The notes: generated by a model from the letters alone, not told the origin. A DNA stretch of 64,000 nt from Gelidibacter japonicus (GCF_010725055.1 NZ_BJKB01000006.1:62001-126000), one strand, 5' to 3'; shown: positions 33,935 to 42,579, numbered from the stretch's first letter. Numbers and translations: made by a program.

Positions 33935-36043
33935 ATGTCAAAAAAAACAACCAATAAAGGCATTTATATTGCCACCACAGAACCTAATATTGGGAAATCT
34001 ATCATCTCTTTAGGATTGATGCAGTCACTGTTGGGAAAGGCCGCAAAAGTAGGCTATTTCAGACCCATTATTGATAATTTCGAACCAGGAAAAACCGATA
34101 ACCATATCAATACCGTATCCACCTATTTTAATCTTGATATAAAATTTGAAGATGCCTACGCCTTTACACGGAGCGAGGTCATCAAGAAAAAAAATGAAAA
34201 CAAAGACGGTGAAATAATGGGCAGGATTATTGAAAAATATAAAGGCCTTGAGGAGCGATTTGATTTTGTTTTGGTAGAAGGGAGCAGTTTCATCGGTGAA
34301 GGATCCATAATGGAGTTTGATATGAATGTGTTGATTGCCAAAAACTTGGGTGTACCTGCTATTATTGTGGGGGGAGGTGTTGGCAAAACCTTGGAGCAAC
34401 TTGTAGCAAATTTACAAATGGCCTATGATTCATTTAAGGACAAAGGGGTTGAGGTATTGTCTGTTATAGCCAATAAGATAGAGCCACAAAATCTTACACT
34501 GGTCACTTCAGAATTAAAAAAGTTCTTTCCAAAAGATGTTATTGTAGACGCAATTCCGTTAAATTATAGTCTGGCAAATCCATCGCTTAAAGAAATTGTG
34601 GACACCCTGAACGCTAAAGTACTTTTTGGTGAAGAATATATTAATAACCAAGCGGGTAATTTTAGTGTAGGCGCGATGCAACTTCGCAATTACCTTATTC
34701 ATTTAAAGGAAAAAGCTTTAGTCATTACACCAGGTGATAGGGCCGATATCATATTAGGGGCGTTGCAAGCCAATATTTCTGATAATTATCCATCTATATC
34801 TGGAATTGTGCTAACAGGCGGACTGATGCCTGAAGACTCTATCCTGAAACTCATTGAGGGACTTTCAGATGTGGTTCCAATTATTTTGGTTGAAGGTGGG
34901 ACGTTCTCGGTAACAAATCGTTTAGGGAGCATTCAGTCTCAGATCTATGCTGAAAATACTGAAAAGATAATGACGTCTATAAAGGAATTTGAAAAGCACG
35001 TGAGCGTAGATGCGCTAATCGAACGTCTTATTACCTTCCAGACAAATGGAGTTACGCCAAGAATGTTTCAGTACAATTTATTTCAAAAGGCAAAATTGAG
35101 TAAAAAGCATATTGTTTTACCGGAAGGCAATGATGAACGTATTTTGAGGGCTACCAAACGACTTGTGGATCTGGATGTCGTAACAATTACATTACTTGGC
35201 GATAAGAAACAATTGGAAGATAAAGTGATGAGCCTTGATATTGGATTGGATTTTGACAAGGTCACCGTCATAAATCCGATCGAATCTGAATATTTTGAAT
35301 CTTATGCAGAAACGCTCTTTGAACTTCGTAAGCATAAGAATGTCAATCTGCCTATGGCTAAAGATTTGATGGAAGATGTATCCTATTTTGGTACGATGAT
35401 GGTATATAAAGGCGATGCCGATGGAATGGTTTCGGGGGCGGCTCATACCACCCAGCACACTATTTTGCCTGCGCTTCAATTCATTAAAACAAAACCGGAA
35501 GCACCTATTGTTTCTTCTGTGTTTTTTATGTTATTGGACGATAGGGTTTCTGTGTATGGCGATTGTGCCATTAATCCCAATCCAACGTCCATCCAATTAG
35601 CTGATATTGCCATTTCTTCAGCAGCAACCAGTACGGTTTTTGGAATAGACCCAAAAATTGCCATGTTATCTTATTCTTCAGGTACTTCTGGGGTAGGAGA
35701 AGATGTGGAAAAAGTGAGAGAGGCAACGAAATTAGTGAAGGAGAAAAGACCAGACCTGAAAGTGGAAGGACCAATCCAATATGACGCTGCAGTTGATATA
35801 TCTGTAGGCAAATTGAAACTTCCAGATTCGGAAGTTGCAGGGCAGGCCAACGTTTTTATTTTCCCTGATCTTAACACAGGAAATAATACCTATAAAGCAG
35901 TACAACGAGAAACAAAAGCATTGGCAATTGGCCCAATAATTCAAGGTTTGAATAAACCGGTTAACGATTTAAGCCGAGGCTGTACCATAGACGATATCTA
36001 TAACACGGTTATTGTAACGGCAATTCAAGCACAAGGGATCTAA
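33935..36043 (+). CDS. pta: Phosphate acetyltransferase, long three-domain form
   Basis: 702 residues. The N-terminal BioD-like P-loop domain has ATTEPNIGKSIISLGLM, the middle DRTGG domain spans about 215-330, and the catalytic PTA domain fills about 370-700 with HIVLPEGNDERILRA, SGAAHTT and the closing RGCTIDDIYNTVIVTAIQ. It interconverts acetyl-CoA and acetyl phosphate. The long form is usual in enterobacteria and Bacteroidota, where the N-terminal region has a regulatory role. The gene is followed 78 bp later by ackA, forming the standard acetate pathway. Confidence 0.96.
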   Translation: MSKKTTNKGIYIATTEPNIGKSIISLGLMQSLLGKAAKVGYFRPIIDNFEPGKTDNHINTVSTYFNLDIKFEDAYAFTRSEVIKKKNENKDGEIMGRIIEKYKGLEERFDFVLVEGSSFIGEGSIMEFDMNVLIAKNLGVPAIIVGGGVGKTLEQLVANLQMAYDSFKDKGVEVLSVIANKIEPQNLTLVTSELKKFFPKDVIVDAIPLNYSLANPSLKEIVDTLNAKVLFGEEYINNQAGNFSVGAMQLRNYLIHLKEKALVITPGDRADIILGALQANISDNYPSISGIVLTGGLMPEDSILKLIEGLSDVVPIILVEGGTFSVTNRLGSIQSQIYAENTEKIMTSIKEFEKHVSVDALIERLITFQTNGVTPRMFQYNLFQKAKLSKKHIVLPEGNDERILRATKRLVDLDVVTITLLGDKKQLEDKVMSLDIGLDFDKVTVINPIESEYFESYAETLFELRKHKNVNLPMAKDLMEDVSYFGTMMVYKGDADGMVSGAAHTTQHTILPALQFIKTKPEAPIVSSVFFMLLDDRVSVYGDCAINPNPTSIQLADIAISSAATSTVFGIDPKIAMLSYSSGTSGVGEDVEKVREATKLVKEKRPDLKVEGPIQYDAAVDISVGKLKLPDSEVAGQANVFIFPDLNTGNNTYKAVQRETKALAIGPIIQGLNKPVNDLSRGCTIDDIYNTVIVTAIQAQGI

Positions 36044-36121
36044 TGAGTACTAAGAATTAAGTATAAAGTATTAAGTATTAAGAATGAGGAATTACGGCAT
36101 AACGTCGAAAATAAAAGGTAT
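36044..36121. repeat. Short AT-rich direct repeats between pta and ackA
   Basis: The spacer contains tandem copies of AAGTATTAAGTATTAAG with neighbouring degenerate versions (AAGAATTAAGTATA). It looks like slippage-prone sequence and separates two cotranscribed genes. No function is suggested. Confidence 0.5.
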
Positions 36122-37306
36122 ATGAAGATATTAATCATAAATTCCGGAAGTTCTTCCATAAAATTTCAATTAATGGATATGCCTTCCGAAACATTAATTT
36201 GCAGTGGACTAGTGGAGCGCATTGGCTATAAAAATGCTACGATTAGTTATAAAACCAATGGCAACAACCTGCAACAAACACATCATATCGAGTCGCACAG
36301 GCAAGGCCTTGAGAGAGTAGTAGAATTATTGCTTGATCCCAAAAAGGGGGTTATAACCCACACCAACGAAATTAAGGTGGTAGGACATCGCGTGGTACAC
36401 GGAGGAAATTCGTTTTCAGACACCACATTAATTACGTCAGAAGTTAAGGATAAAATACAGGAATACGCTGCCTTGGCACCTCTGCACAATCCTGGAAACC
36501 TTGAGGGAATTCTTGTTGCTGAAGAAATTTTTCCTTCTGCAAAGCAAGTGGCCATCTTTGATACAGCTTTTCACCAAACCATTCCGGAAAAAGCCAAGAG
36601 GTATGCCATTCCAACAAGCTTATATGAGGAAAACGGCATTCAAGTCTATGGTTTCCACGGAACGAGTCACCAATATGTATCAGAAAAAGCAATTGCGTAT
36701 TTAGGAAAAGAATCATCTAAAATTATCACCATTCATTTGGGTAATGGTTGTAGCATGACTGCGGTTAGGGATGGTAAGAGTATAGACCATAGTTTAGGAT
36801 TTACACCTTCCAATGGTTTAATCATGGGAACCCGAAGTGGTGATATCGATCACGCAATTATTTTCCATATGGTTAATAACCTGGGGTACACATTGGATAA
36901 TGTCAAAACACTGCTCACCAACCAAAGCGGCATGCTGGGCCTAACGGGACATGTAGATTTAAGGGATATTCAAGCTGAAGCTGAAAAGGGAAATAAAGAT
37001 TGCCAACTGGCTTTATCAATGAACGCCTATCGTATTAAAAAATATATTGGTTCTTACGCTGCTGCAATGAATGGATTGGATGCCATTGTGTTTACGGCGG
37101 GAATTGGAGAAAACTCAAGTGTGATCAGACAATTGGTATGTGAGGACATGGAGGTCTTTGGTATGGACTTGGATAAGACCAAAAACAACAAAAGATCAGG
37201 AGATATAAGAGAAATCAATACAACTGCTTCCAAAGTCAAAATATTGGTCATTCCAACCAATGAGGAACTGGAGATAGCAAAGCAAGCTTTTGAGTTGGTG
37301 AATTGA
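36122..37306 (+). CDS. ackA: Acetate kinase
   Basis: 394 residues of the ASKHA family. N-terminal IINSGSSSIKFQL carries the Asn7-type phosphate-binding loop, VGHRVVHGG near 81-89 and FDTAFHQTIP near 144 are substrate motifs, GFHGTSHQYV is present, and TIHLGNGCS and TAGIGENS form the nucleotide site. It makes ATP and acetate from acetyl phosphate. It is paired with pta upstream and ends at a clear terminator. Confidence 0.97.
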   Translation: MKILIINSGSSSIKFQLMDMPSETLICSGLVERIGYKNATISYKTNGNNLQQTHHIESHRQGLERVVELLLDPKKGVITHTNEIKVVGHRVVHGGNSFSDTTLITSEVKDKIQEYAALAPLHNPGNLEGILVAEEIFPSAKQVAIFDTAFHQTIPEKAKRYAIPTSLYEENGIQVYGFHGTSHQYVSEKAIAYLGKESSKIITIHLGNGCSMTAVRDGKSIDHSLGFTPSNGLIMGTRSGDIDHAIIFHMVNNLGYTLDNVKTLLTNQSGMLGLTGHVDLRDIQAEAEKGNKDCQLALSMNAYRIKKYIGSYAAAMNGLDAIVFTAGIGENSSVIRQLVCEDMEVFGMDLDKTKNNKRSGDIREINTTASKVKILVIPTNEELEIAKQAFELVN

Positions 37307-37335
37307 TTTTATAAAAGATATTTAATAGAGTAGGA

Positions 37336-37364
37336 GTAGCACTGACTTTGGTGCTACTTTTTTT
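37336..37364 (+). terminator. Intrinsic terminator after ackA
   Basis: GTAGCAC (37336-37342) pairs with GTGCTAC (37351-37357) around an 8-base loop, followed by seven T. It ends the pta-ackA operon. Confidence 0.88.
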
Positions 37365-37651
37365 GGAGATTATTTGAAATTTTGTAATTTATTCTACCAG
37401 ATTAAAAAACAGCAATTTATTTTCATGCTGACGATGAAATTTCTTTCCTGATTTTATTGGATAAGATTGAAATCAGGTGTATCTACAATGTATTCCATTG
37501 GACAATTACTTTTAGAAACTTAATAAAAAACAAATACATTAAAATACATATTATTACGATATTGATTTACAGATAGTTATGCCCATAATTTAAATTGGAC
37601 ATCAATCATAGAATATCTAACCATCAAAAAAAAATTAAATTTTAACTAAAA

Positions 37652-37670
37652 TAGTTAGGAATCCTTACTA
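37652..37670. promoter_or_regulatory. Palindromic operator candidate (MarR-type)
   Basis: TAGTTAGGAATCCTTACTA is symmetric except for one pair around a central A. It overlaps the left edge of a TATATTTA box that resembles the Bacteroidota -7 element TAnnTTTG. The geometry is that of a repressor site for a winged-helix dimer; the MarR gene at 38539 is the natural candidate. Confidence 0.6.
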
Positions 37671-37716
37671 TATTTATGGCGGCAATATTACCAAAACACA
37701 TTTAAATTCTTAAAAA

Positions 37717-37950
37717 ATGGCAAAATCAATTTTCTATCACGCTGGATGTCCAGTCTGTATTAGTGCAGAACACGACATCGTAAATCTTATTGGTTCAGAC
37801 AATGTAGAACTTGTTCACATTGGTGAAGACCGTAGCCGAATAGCAGAAGCTGAAAAAGCTGGAGTCAAATCGGTTCCGGCCCTGTTAACGCCAAATGGAA
37901 ATGTGCTTCACCTCAATTTTGGGGCATCCATGGCAGATGTGAAGGGCTAA
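37717..37950 (+). CDS. Small thioredoxin/glutaredoxin-like protein
   Basis: 77 residues. The active-site motif CPVC covers residues 11-14 (HAGCPVCIS), directly after the first beta strand as in glutaredoxins, and a cis-Pro segment SVPALLTPNG appears near 52-61. It is shorter than thioredoxin and lacks the usual N-terminal helix, like NrdH or archaeal mini-thioredoxins. It probably reduces or senses cytosolic disulfides. It is the first gene behind the palindromic operator and is followed 129 bp later by a DUF2024 gene. Confidence 0.82.
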   Translation: MAKSIFYHAGCPVCISAEHDIVNLIGSDNVELVHIGEDRSRIAEAEKAGVKSVPALLTPNGNVLHLNFGASMADVKG

Positions 37951-38017
37951 TGAATCGCCCTGTAAAGTTAGAACGCCTATCTTTCCAGGGCTTTTTCAGA
38001 GTAAAAAGCGCAATAAT

Positions 38018-38039
38018 AAGGACTGTTTTAGTCCTTTTG
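38018..38039 (+). terminator. Weak hairpin terminator after the thioredoxin-like gene
   Basis: AAGGACT (38018-38024) pairs with AGTCCTT (38030-38036), followed by only TT. Read-through into the DUF2024 gene is likely, so it may act as an attenuator or processing site. Confidence 0.45.
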
Positions 38040-38079
38040 ATTTGCTTTCAATACAAGGTTCAGTCAAAATAAAACAAAT

Positions 38080-38340
38080 ATGAAAGTAGCAGTTTGGGAC
38101 ACTTATGTAACTAAAAAGGATGGTAACGTGATGCACTTTGATATCATAGCACCTCAAGAAATTAGGGATCCAAATATTATTTACGGGTATGGTAAGGATT
38201 ATTTGAAAACCAAGGCACAAGACGGCCAAGCATTAACATCAAAGGAGTGCAGCTTTTGTCATATTGAAACCCTAAGACCACAATGGGAAGAGGAAATCAA
38301 TAAGAAAGGTTATTTCATTCTCGAAATGGAGAACTGTTAA
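38080..38340 (+). CDS. DUF2024 family protein
   Basis: 86 residues. The sequence opens with MKVAVWDTYVTKKDGNVMHF and has a CSFCH motif at residues 57-61, both typical of DUF2024. The family is small and its function unknown. The Cys-x-x-Cys-His segment suggests metal binding or thiol chemistry. Its position between a thioredoxin-like gene and a Cys-rich MarR gene fits a shared redox or metal theme (inference). A final Cys is the last residue. Confidence 0.8.
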   Translation: MKVAVWDTYVTKKDGNVMHFDIIAPQEIRDPNIIYGYGKDYLKTKAQDGQALTSKECSFCHIETLRPQWEEEINKKGYFILEMENC

Positions 38341-38538
38341 TGAAAACAGATGTCAATTATCAATAGGAACTTCGAATTTTTGGCAAATACTTTCATTGAG
38401 AAAGTATACAACTATTCAGGCTTAGGTTATATAGTTGTTGATGTGGCAAAATAAATTAGGGAATTTTATCACCTAAAATTGAATTTATTTTTGGGAAACT
38501 CAGTTTTTTGGGTAATCTTCCGTATAAATCTATCAGAC

Positions 38539-39144
38539 ATGAAGCATTCATCTTTTAGTTTAGATGTACAAAATCAAAAAATAGAGCATAAAATTGTGGT
38601 TGCTCTTGAACGAATCTCAGCCGCGTTCAGGGTCCTGCTGTGGAATGAAAGTAAAGAAAATTCACTAAGTCCAATACAAATTCAGATTTTGATTTTTATT
38701 CATTTCCATTCGTTGGAGAAATGCAAAGTCGGTTACTTAGCAGATGAATTTAATATGACCAAAGCTACTATTAGCGATAGTGTTAAGGTATTACTTGCAA
38801 AAGAGTTGGTGTTCAAAATAACTGATGCATCAGATGCAAGAAGCTATTCAATTGTCCTTACTTCCGAAGGGGAAAAAATAGCAAAAAAGGCATCGTTATT
38901 CACGTCTTCTATTGAGCAACCTCTCGAAAAATTAACTGAAGAACAAAAATCCGTTATGCTCAACGGATTGCTGAGATTGATATATGATTTAAATAAATCA
39001 GGAGTTATTACTATTCAACGCATGTGTTTTACTTGCGCTTATTACAAGAGCGATGGTGGAATCCATTACTGTAAACTCCTGAACAAAAAACTCACAGAAA
39101 CTGAAATTCGTGTGGACTGCCCAGAGCATGAAGTCATTAGTTAA
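38539..39144 (+). CDS. MarR family regulator with C-terminal four-cysteine motif
   Basis: 201 residues from ATG 38539; the frame extends to a TTG at 38479, but the helix pattern starts at the ATG. Residues about 15-150 form a MarR winged helix: SPIQIQILIFIH, YLADEFNMTKATISDSVKVL and the wing DARSYSIVLTSEGEKI. Beyond the last dimer helix is an unusual tail with Cys163, Cys166, Cys178 and Cys194 (CFTCAYY, HYCKL, DCPEHE), spaced for a zinc or iron-sulfur site. I infer a redox- or metal-responsive regulator, perhaps acting on the palindrome at 37652. Confidence 0.85.
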   Translation: MKHSSFSLDVQNQKIEHKIVVALERISAAFRVLLWNESKENSLSPIQIQILIFIHFHSLEKCKVGYLADEFNMTKATISDSVKVLLAKELVFKITDASDARSYSIVLTSEGEKIAKKASLFTSSIEQPLEKLTEEQKSVMLNGLLRLIYDLNKSGVITIQRMCFTCAYYKSDGGIHYCKLLNKKLTETEIRVDCPEHEVIS

Positions 39145-39178
39145 AAACCATAGCCATCTACTAATAAGATAAAAATCA

Positions 39179-39883
39179 TTGAATCTCCAGGAACATTACA
39201 ATAAGCTCTATAAGGAATCCATTAGGGAAATATCTTCCGATAATTACGAAATCGACCCAATGATCCATGCTGAAAATGATCGGCGATTTGGGATGTCACT
39301 TTTGATCAGACCTCCAATGGCGGTCAAAATAGAAATACAAAAGTTTCTAAAGGAACTTCAAAGGATTGAACCCCATCAATATTATTATCCAAACTCTGAC
39401 ATTCACATCACGGTCATCTCAATAATATCTTGTTACGACGGACTTATGCTGCCAAACCTGAATGTACCGGCATACATTGAACAAATAGGAAATAGCCTTA
39501 AAAATGCGCAGAAGATTAGTATAAGTTGTCAAGGTGTTACCGCTTCGCCTTCTTGTATTATGATCCAAGGATTTATGGAAGATAACAGTTTAAATACTAT
39601 TAGAAACAACCTAAGACATGACTTTAAAAACTCTGATTTGGAACAAAGCATGGACGAGCGCTATTTGATTCAGACAGCACACACAACCGTTTTTCGGTTT
39701 ACCGAACCATTAAAGCAAAAAGAAAGATTTTTGGAACTTGTAGAAAAGTACAGAAATCATGATTTTGGAAGTTTCCAGGTAAATAAATTGGAACTTTCGT
39801 ATAACGATTGGTACCATCGAGAGCGATTGGTTACAAGACTTCATGAATTTAAGATTGGAAACAGCAAGGTAAAGACTCAATGA
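39179..39883 (+). CDS. 2H phosphoesterase (2'-5' RNA ligase superfamily) protein
   Basis: 234 residues. The two HxTx motifs that define the 2H fold are present, His76-Ile-Thr78 in DIHITVI and His168-Thr-Thr170 in TAHTTVFRF, separated by about 90 residues as usual. Superfamily members hydrolyse 2',3'-cyclic or 2'-5' phosphodiester bonds; a tRNA-ligase activity is less likely for this divergent protein. It starts at TTG 39179, 34 bp behind the MarR gene, so it may be in the same unit. The physiological substrate is unknown. Confidence 0.78.
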   Translation: MNLQEHYNKLYKESIREISSDNYEIDPMIHAENDRRFGMSLLIRPPMAVKIEIQKFLKELQRIEPHQYYYPNSDIHITVISIISCYDGLMLPNLNVPAYIEQIGNSLKNAQKISISCQGVTASPSCIMIQGFMEDNSLNTIRNNLRHDFKNSDLEQSMDERYLIQTAHTTVFRFTEPLKQKERFLELVEKYRNHDFGSFQVNKLELSYNDWYHRERLVTRLHEFKIGNSKVKTQ

Positions 39884-40065
39884 GCATGAAACTACGATGG
39901 CTCCAGTGAATATTTTGCAAATTTGATAATTGATAAAAAAGAAAATTTCAGACTTAAGTAATTAGTAATTAAGTCATTTGTATTTTTATTTATTTAAGAG
40001 AAAAAAACATCTATTTGAAGATCAATTTTTTTTGCTTTTTGTTTATGATGTTTTAATAGAAATTG

Positions 40066-40073
40066 TATATTTG
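40066..40073 (+). promoter_or_regulatory. Bacteroidota -7 promoter box of the tRNA gene
   Basis: TATATTTG is an exact match to the TAnnTTTG consensus. It lies about 68 bases before the tRNA 5' end, giving a leader of roughly 60 bases that RNase P would remove. A T-rich TTTTTG stretch upstream could serve as the -33 box. Confidence 0.65.
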
Positions 40074-40141
40074 CCGACCGTAAGACAAATGAAAACTGTT
40101 TTATTCTGTCTTTACCATTTTCAGAACACTAGTTCTTGAAT

Positions 40142-40215
40142 GGGCTCGTAGCTCAGCTGGATAGAGCACCTCCCTTCTAAGGAGGCGGTCATAGGTTCGA
40201 ATCCTATCGGGCTCA
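40142..40215 (+). tRNA. tRNA-Arg (anticodon TCT)
   Basis: A complete 74-base cloverleaf without encoded CCA. The acceptor GGGCTCG pairs with CGGGCTC (two G-U pairs), the D arm is GCTC/GAGC, the anticodon stem is CCTCC/GGAGG with loop CTTCTAA giving anticodon UCU, and the T arm is ATAGG-TTCGAAT-CCTAT. It reads AGA (and probably AGG) codons, abundant in this AT-rich genome. Confidence 0.97.
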
Positions 40216-40230
40216 CTTAATGCAGAACTT

Positions 40231-40259
40231 CCATCAGCCAACAGGCTGGTGGATTTTTT
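40231..40259 (+). terminator. Intrinsic terminator after tRNA-Arg
   Basis: CCATCAGCC (40231-40239) pairs with GGCTGGTGG (40244-40252, one G-U) around a 4-base loop, followed by six T. Confidence 0.88.
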
Positions 40260-40419
40260 GTTTTGAGAAATATTGTAAAATGAATTTTTAAGGATCATGA
40301 CCAATTGTTGTGTTTATGCAAAAAATGTCGTTAACTTATAAAGTAAGAAAACCTTAGATAGTACAGGGTTGTCCTTGTTTGAAGACATCTTATGAATTTT
40401 AAGTTGGCTTATATCTACT

Positions 40420-40755
40420 TTAATACAATAAACTTTTCTTGGAATTTTTTCGCCATCCCGCCTGATTCTTATAGTCGACAAAGAAAATTTTTAAATCTGC
40501 TTGGTTTTCGTACTTCACAAAGAATATTTTTTTTTTGGCTTGATTGGCATATTTTGTAAAGTACCACTTGCCATCATTCTTACCCGCTTGATTTTCATAT
40601 TTCACTTTATACACCTTTAAATCGGCTTGGTTTTCATAATCAACAACGTATACTTTGACATCAGCTTGATTTTCATAGTCAACTGAATAGATTTTTTGCG
40701 CATTTGCAATGCTGAAAGTCAACGGCAGTATTAAGATTAGAAGTGAGCGTTTCAT
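40420..40755 (-). CDS. DUF6150 family exported repeat protein
   Basis: 111 residues from the ATG at 40755; the frame runs further up but the signal peptide (MKRSLLILILPLTFSIANAQ) begins there. The mature part is six tandem units of about 14-18 residues with the consensus [YF]-x-V-x-Y-E-N-Q-A-D-x-K, as in DUF6150. Each unit alternates beta-prone and turn residues, so a small solenoid or blade structure is likely. The function is unknown. It is exported and has no T9SS tail. A degenerate version of the ECF motif precedes it, and it is divergent from the DsrE-like gene. Confidence 0.8.
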   Translation of the reverse strand: MKRSLLILILPLTFSIANAQKIYSVDYENQADVKVYVVDYENQADLKVYKVKYENQAGKNDGKWYFTKYANQAKKKIFFVKYENQADLKIFFVDYKNQAGWRKNSKKSLLY

Positions 40756-40769
40756 TTTGTTTAATTTTA

Positions 40770-40797
40770 GGAGGCATATGGTAACATAGGTTACAAT
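40770..40797 (-). promoter_or_regulatory. Degenerate ECF-like promoter before the DUF6150 gene
   Basis: ATTGTAACC (40797-40789 on the minus strand), 15 bases, then CTCC followed by TAAAA. The -35 differs at one base and the -10 at two bases from the set around the sigma gene. The spacing is the same. It could be chance. Confidence 0.35.
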
Positions 40798-40880
40798 CAA
40801 AAACCAAATGATACCGTATGTTTGCCCCTTGTGATATTAGTCGCCTATTTACAATAAATTATCCCAAATTTAAAGAAATT

Positions 40881-41321
40881 ATGAGAAATCAGTTTTTAAT
40901 TGTCCTTTTCCTTTTTACAGGATCCGTTTTGTACACTACAGCCACTGCACAAACCCTTAGCATCTCTGACATCGAAAATTCTGTGAAAGCAGATGGAAAA
41001 TATGCCATACTCGTCCCTAATGCGCGCTATTTTCAAGCAGCGGTGATGACAGGTAAAAAACTCAAAGGCAATAATCCGAAAATGGATTTTGAGATTGTCA
41101 TTATCAGTGTAGCTGCCAAAGACTTGGCAACCGATGAGAACTTGATTTCATTTATTGAAATAAGTGAAAAAGTGGGCATTCGTATTGTTGTTTGTGAGTC
41201 GGCAATGAACCATTTTGGAGTAAAAAAATCAGATTACCATACGTCTATTGAAACGACGCCAGATGGGTTTGTTTATCTGTTTGGTTTACAAGAAAGCGGA
41301 TTTAAGACGATTACCTTGTAA
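40881..41321 (+). CDS. DsrE-family protein with signal peptide
   Basis: 146 residues from ATG 40881; an in-frame ATG at 40818 exists, but the hydrophobic signal (about 3-24, ending TATAQ) fits the later start. The remainder is a DsrE/F-like Rossmann fold: YAILVPNARYFQAAVMTGKK, FEIVIISVAAKDL, GIRIVVCESAMNHFGV. The Cys in VVCESAM is in a family-typical position for sulfur relay or thiol chemistry. Periplasmic DsrE-like proteins are of unknown function. It stands alone, divergent from the DUF6150 gene. Confidence 0.75.
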   Translation: MRNQFLIVLFLFTGSVLYTTATAQTLSISDIENSVKADGKYAILVPNARYFQAAVMTGKKLKGNNPKMDFEIVIISVAAKDLATDENLISFIEISEKVGIRIVVCESAMNHFGVKKSDYHTSIETTPDGFVYLFGLQESGFKTITL

Positions 41322-41399
41322 TTTTCACGGAATGCTTTTTCTTTTGTGATTTGAAGATTACTTATGAGTTATCTAAAGATAATTGATCGCTTGAGGTAA

Positions 41400-42314
41400 T
41401 TAATCGACTTGTATGTCCCATATCATAATGGTCCGATCGTCGCTTGCTGAAATCAAACAATTATTATAAGTACTCCAAATTAATTTATTGACAGAAAATT
41501 GGTGTCCATCAAAGGTTTCTTTATCAATTATTTCTAATAGTTCAAAGGTTTCGGAATCCCATATTTTTATGGCTTTGTCGCGACTCGCTGTAGCAAATAA
41601 GCTAGCATCTGGGCTGTATGCAATGTCATAGATTGCCCATTCATGAGCGGGAATTGATTTTTTGAGTTCGTAACTTCCCACTTCCCAGATGTTCAAATGG
41701 CCATCTCTTCCGCCTGTCAAAAGGCCTTTTCCATCTGGACTGAAACACGCGATATTTGAGGACAATTGATGTCCAATAAAAAGCCTTTTCTCCAATGAGG
41801 TATCTAAGTCAAGAACATGAATATTGCCATCTCCGGCAGTAATAGCTAATTCTGAACTCTTATAATTAAAATCAAGATGACGTACTTTTTCATCACTTAG
41901 CAGGACCAATTTGATTAAGTCTAAACTGTCCAATGAATAAACCGCCAAATAACCGTCTCCGCCAAGGGTATAAATACATTTAGTTTCAATGGAATAGCGG
42001 ATATTAAAAACCTGAGAGCTATGGTTTGTTAGAAGTTTTATTTCTTGATTGGTTTTTAAATCCACTATATGAACAGTGCCATTAGAAGTTCCTGCCAGTA
42101 ACCGTTGTTTTTCTGGAATGTGACAAATAGAATATATAGGCGCTGGAAAACGAGCGACCACTTTATCCAATTGAAATGTTTCTAAATTCCATTGCGCGAT
42201 AACCTGATCTACACTTCCAGAAAAAATCAGATGGTCATCTGTTCCTGTATCTAAAGCGTATATCGCCGCTTTATGTCCTGTGAGCTGTGCTATTTTATTT
42301 ACCTCAATAGTCAT
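41400..42314 (-). CDS. WD40 repeat protein
   Basis: 304 residues forming a seven-bladed propeller. Repeats with GH..[15-25]..W[DN] signatures are clear: LTGHKAAIYALDTGTDDHLI, IAQWNLETFQL, ACFSPDGKGLLTGGRDGHLN, AYSPDASLFATASRDKAIKI and ISASDDRTIMIWDIQ. There is no signal peptide, so it is cytosolic. Such proteins are scaffolds. A partner cannot be inferred from the neighbours: a convergent DsrE gene, and a ferritin gene upstream in the same direction but behind a terminator. Confidence 0.87.
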   Translation of the reverse strand: MTIEVNKIAQLTGHKAAIYALDTGTDDHLIFSGSVDQVIAQWNLETFQLDKVVARFPAPIYSICHIPEKQRLLAGTSNGTVHIVDLKTNQEIKLLTNHSSQVFNIRYSIETKCIYTLGGDGYLAVYSLDSLDLIKLVLLSDEKVRHLDFNYKSSELAITAGDGNIHVLDLDTSLEKRLFIGHQLSSNIACFSPDGKGLLTGGRDGHLNIWEVGSYELKKSIPAHEWAIYDIAYSPDASLFATASRDKAIKIWDSETFELLEIIDKETFDGHQFSVNKLIWSTYNNCLISASDDRTIMIWDIQVD

Positions 42315-42529
42315 TCTTCTACGTGTTGTTGTCGCAATTATGATTAGTACTGGTGATGGATTAGTTGATCAATTACGCAAGATACGCAACTAATTTACTT
42401 CATAGAAATAGAATTAACATTCTTAGATATATAGTTTTTTGTCGCGTAACTTACCTCAATCGAACTTTGACGTGAACTATGTGAATGGTGGTATTTATCT
42501 TCCATATAAACTTGGTAAGTATGACCCAC

Positions 42530-42554
42530 AAAAAAACCCTCAAGCGAGGGTTTT
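42530..42554 (-). terminator. Intrinsic terminator after the ferritin gene
   Basis: AAAACCCTC (42533-42541) and GAGGGTTTT (42546-42554) form a perfect 9-bp stem around AAGC. On the minus strand the stem is followed by seven T. Confidence 0.9.
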
Positions 42555-42579
42555 GTATATTGGAAAGTACATAGTCTTA

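Larger units (their letters stand above)
37307..37716. other. 410-bp intergenic region between ackA and the thioredoxin-like gene
   Basis: After the ackA terminator the sequence is AT-rich without coding frames. Its right end holds the 19-bp palindrome at 37652-37670 and a near-consensus TATATTTA box at 37669-37676, so promoter and operator of the next gene are probably here. Confidence 0.6.

Noticed and set aside
38408-38438. ACAACTAT-N15-ATAGTTGT inverted repeat between DUF2024 and MarR genes
   Set aside because: Could be an operator, but it shows no relation to the palindrome at 37652 and 8-bp AT-rich arms occur by chance.
39951-39975. GACTTAA-N11-TTAAGTC inverted repeat after the 2H phosphoesterase gene
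   Set aside because: AT-rich 7-bp arms without a T-run; too weak to call a terminator or operator.
40101-40304. 67-aa minus-strand ORF across the tRNA-Arg gene
   Set aside because: It is the antisense of a tRNA (peptide with PDRIRTYDRLLRRE), a well-known false gene call.
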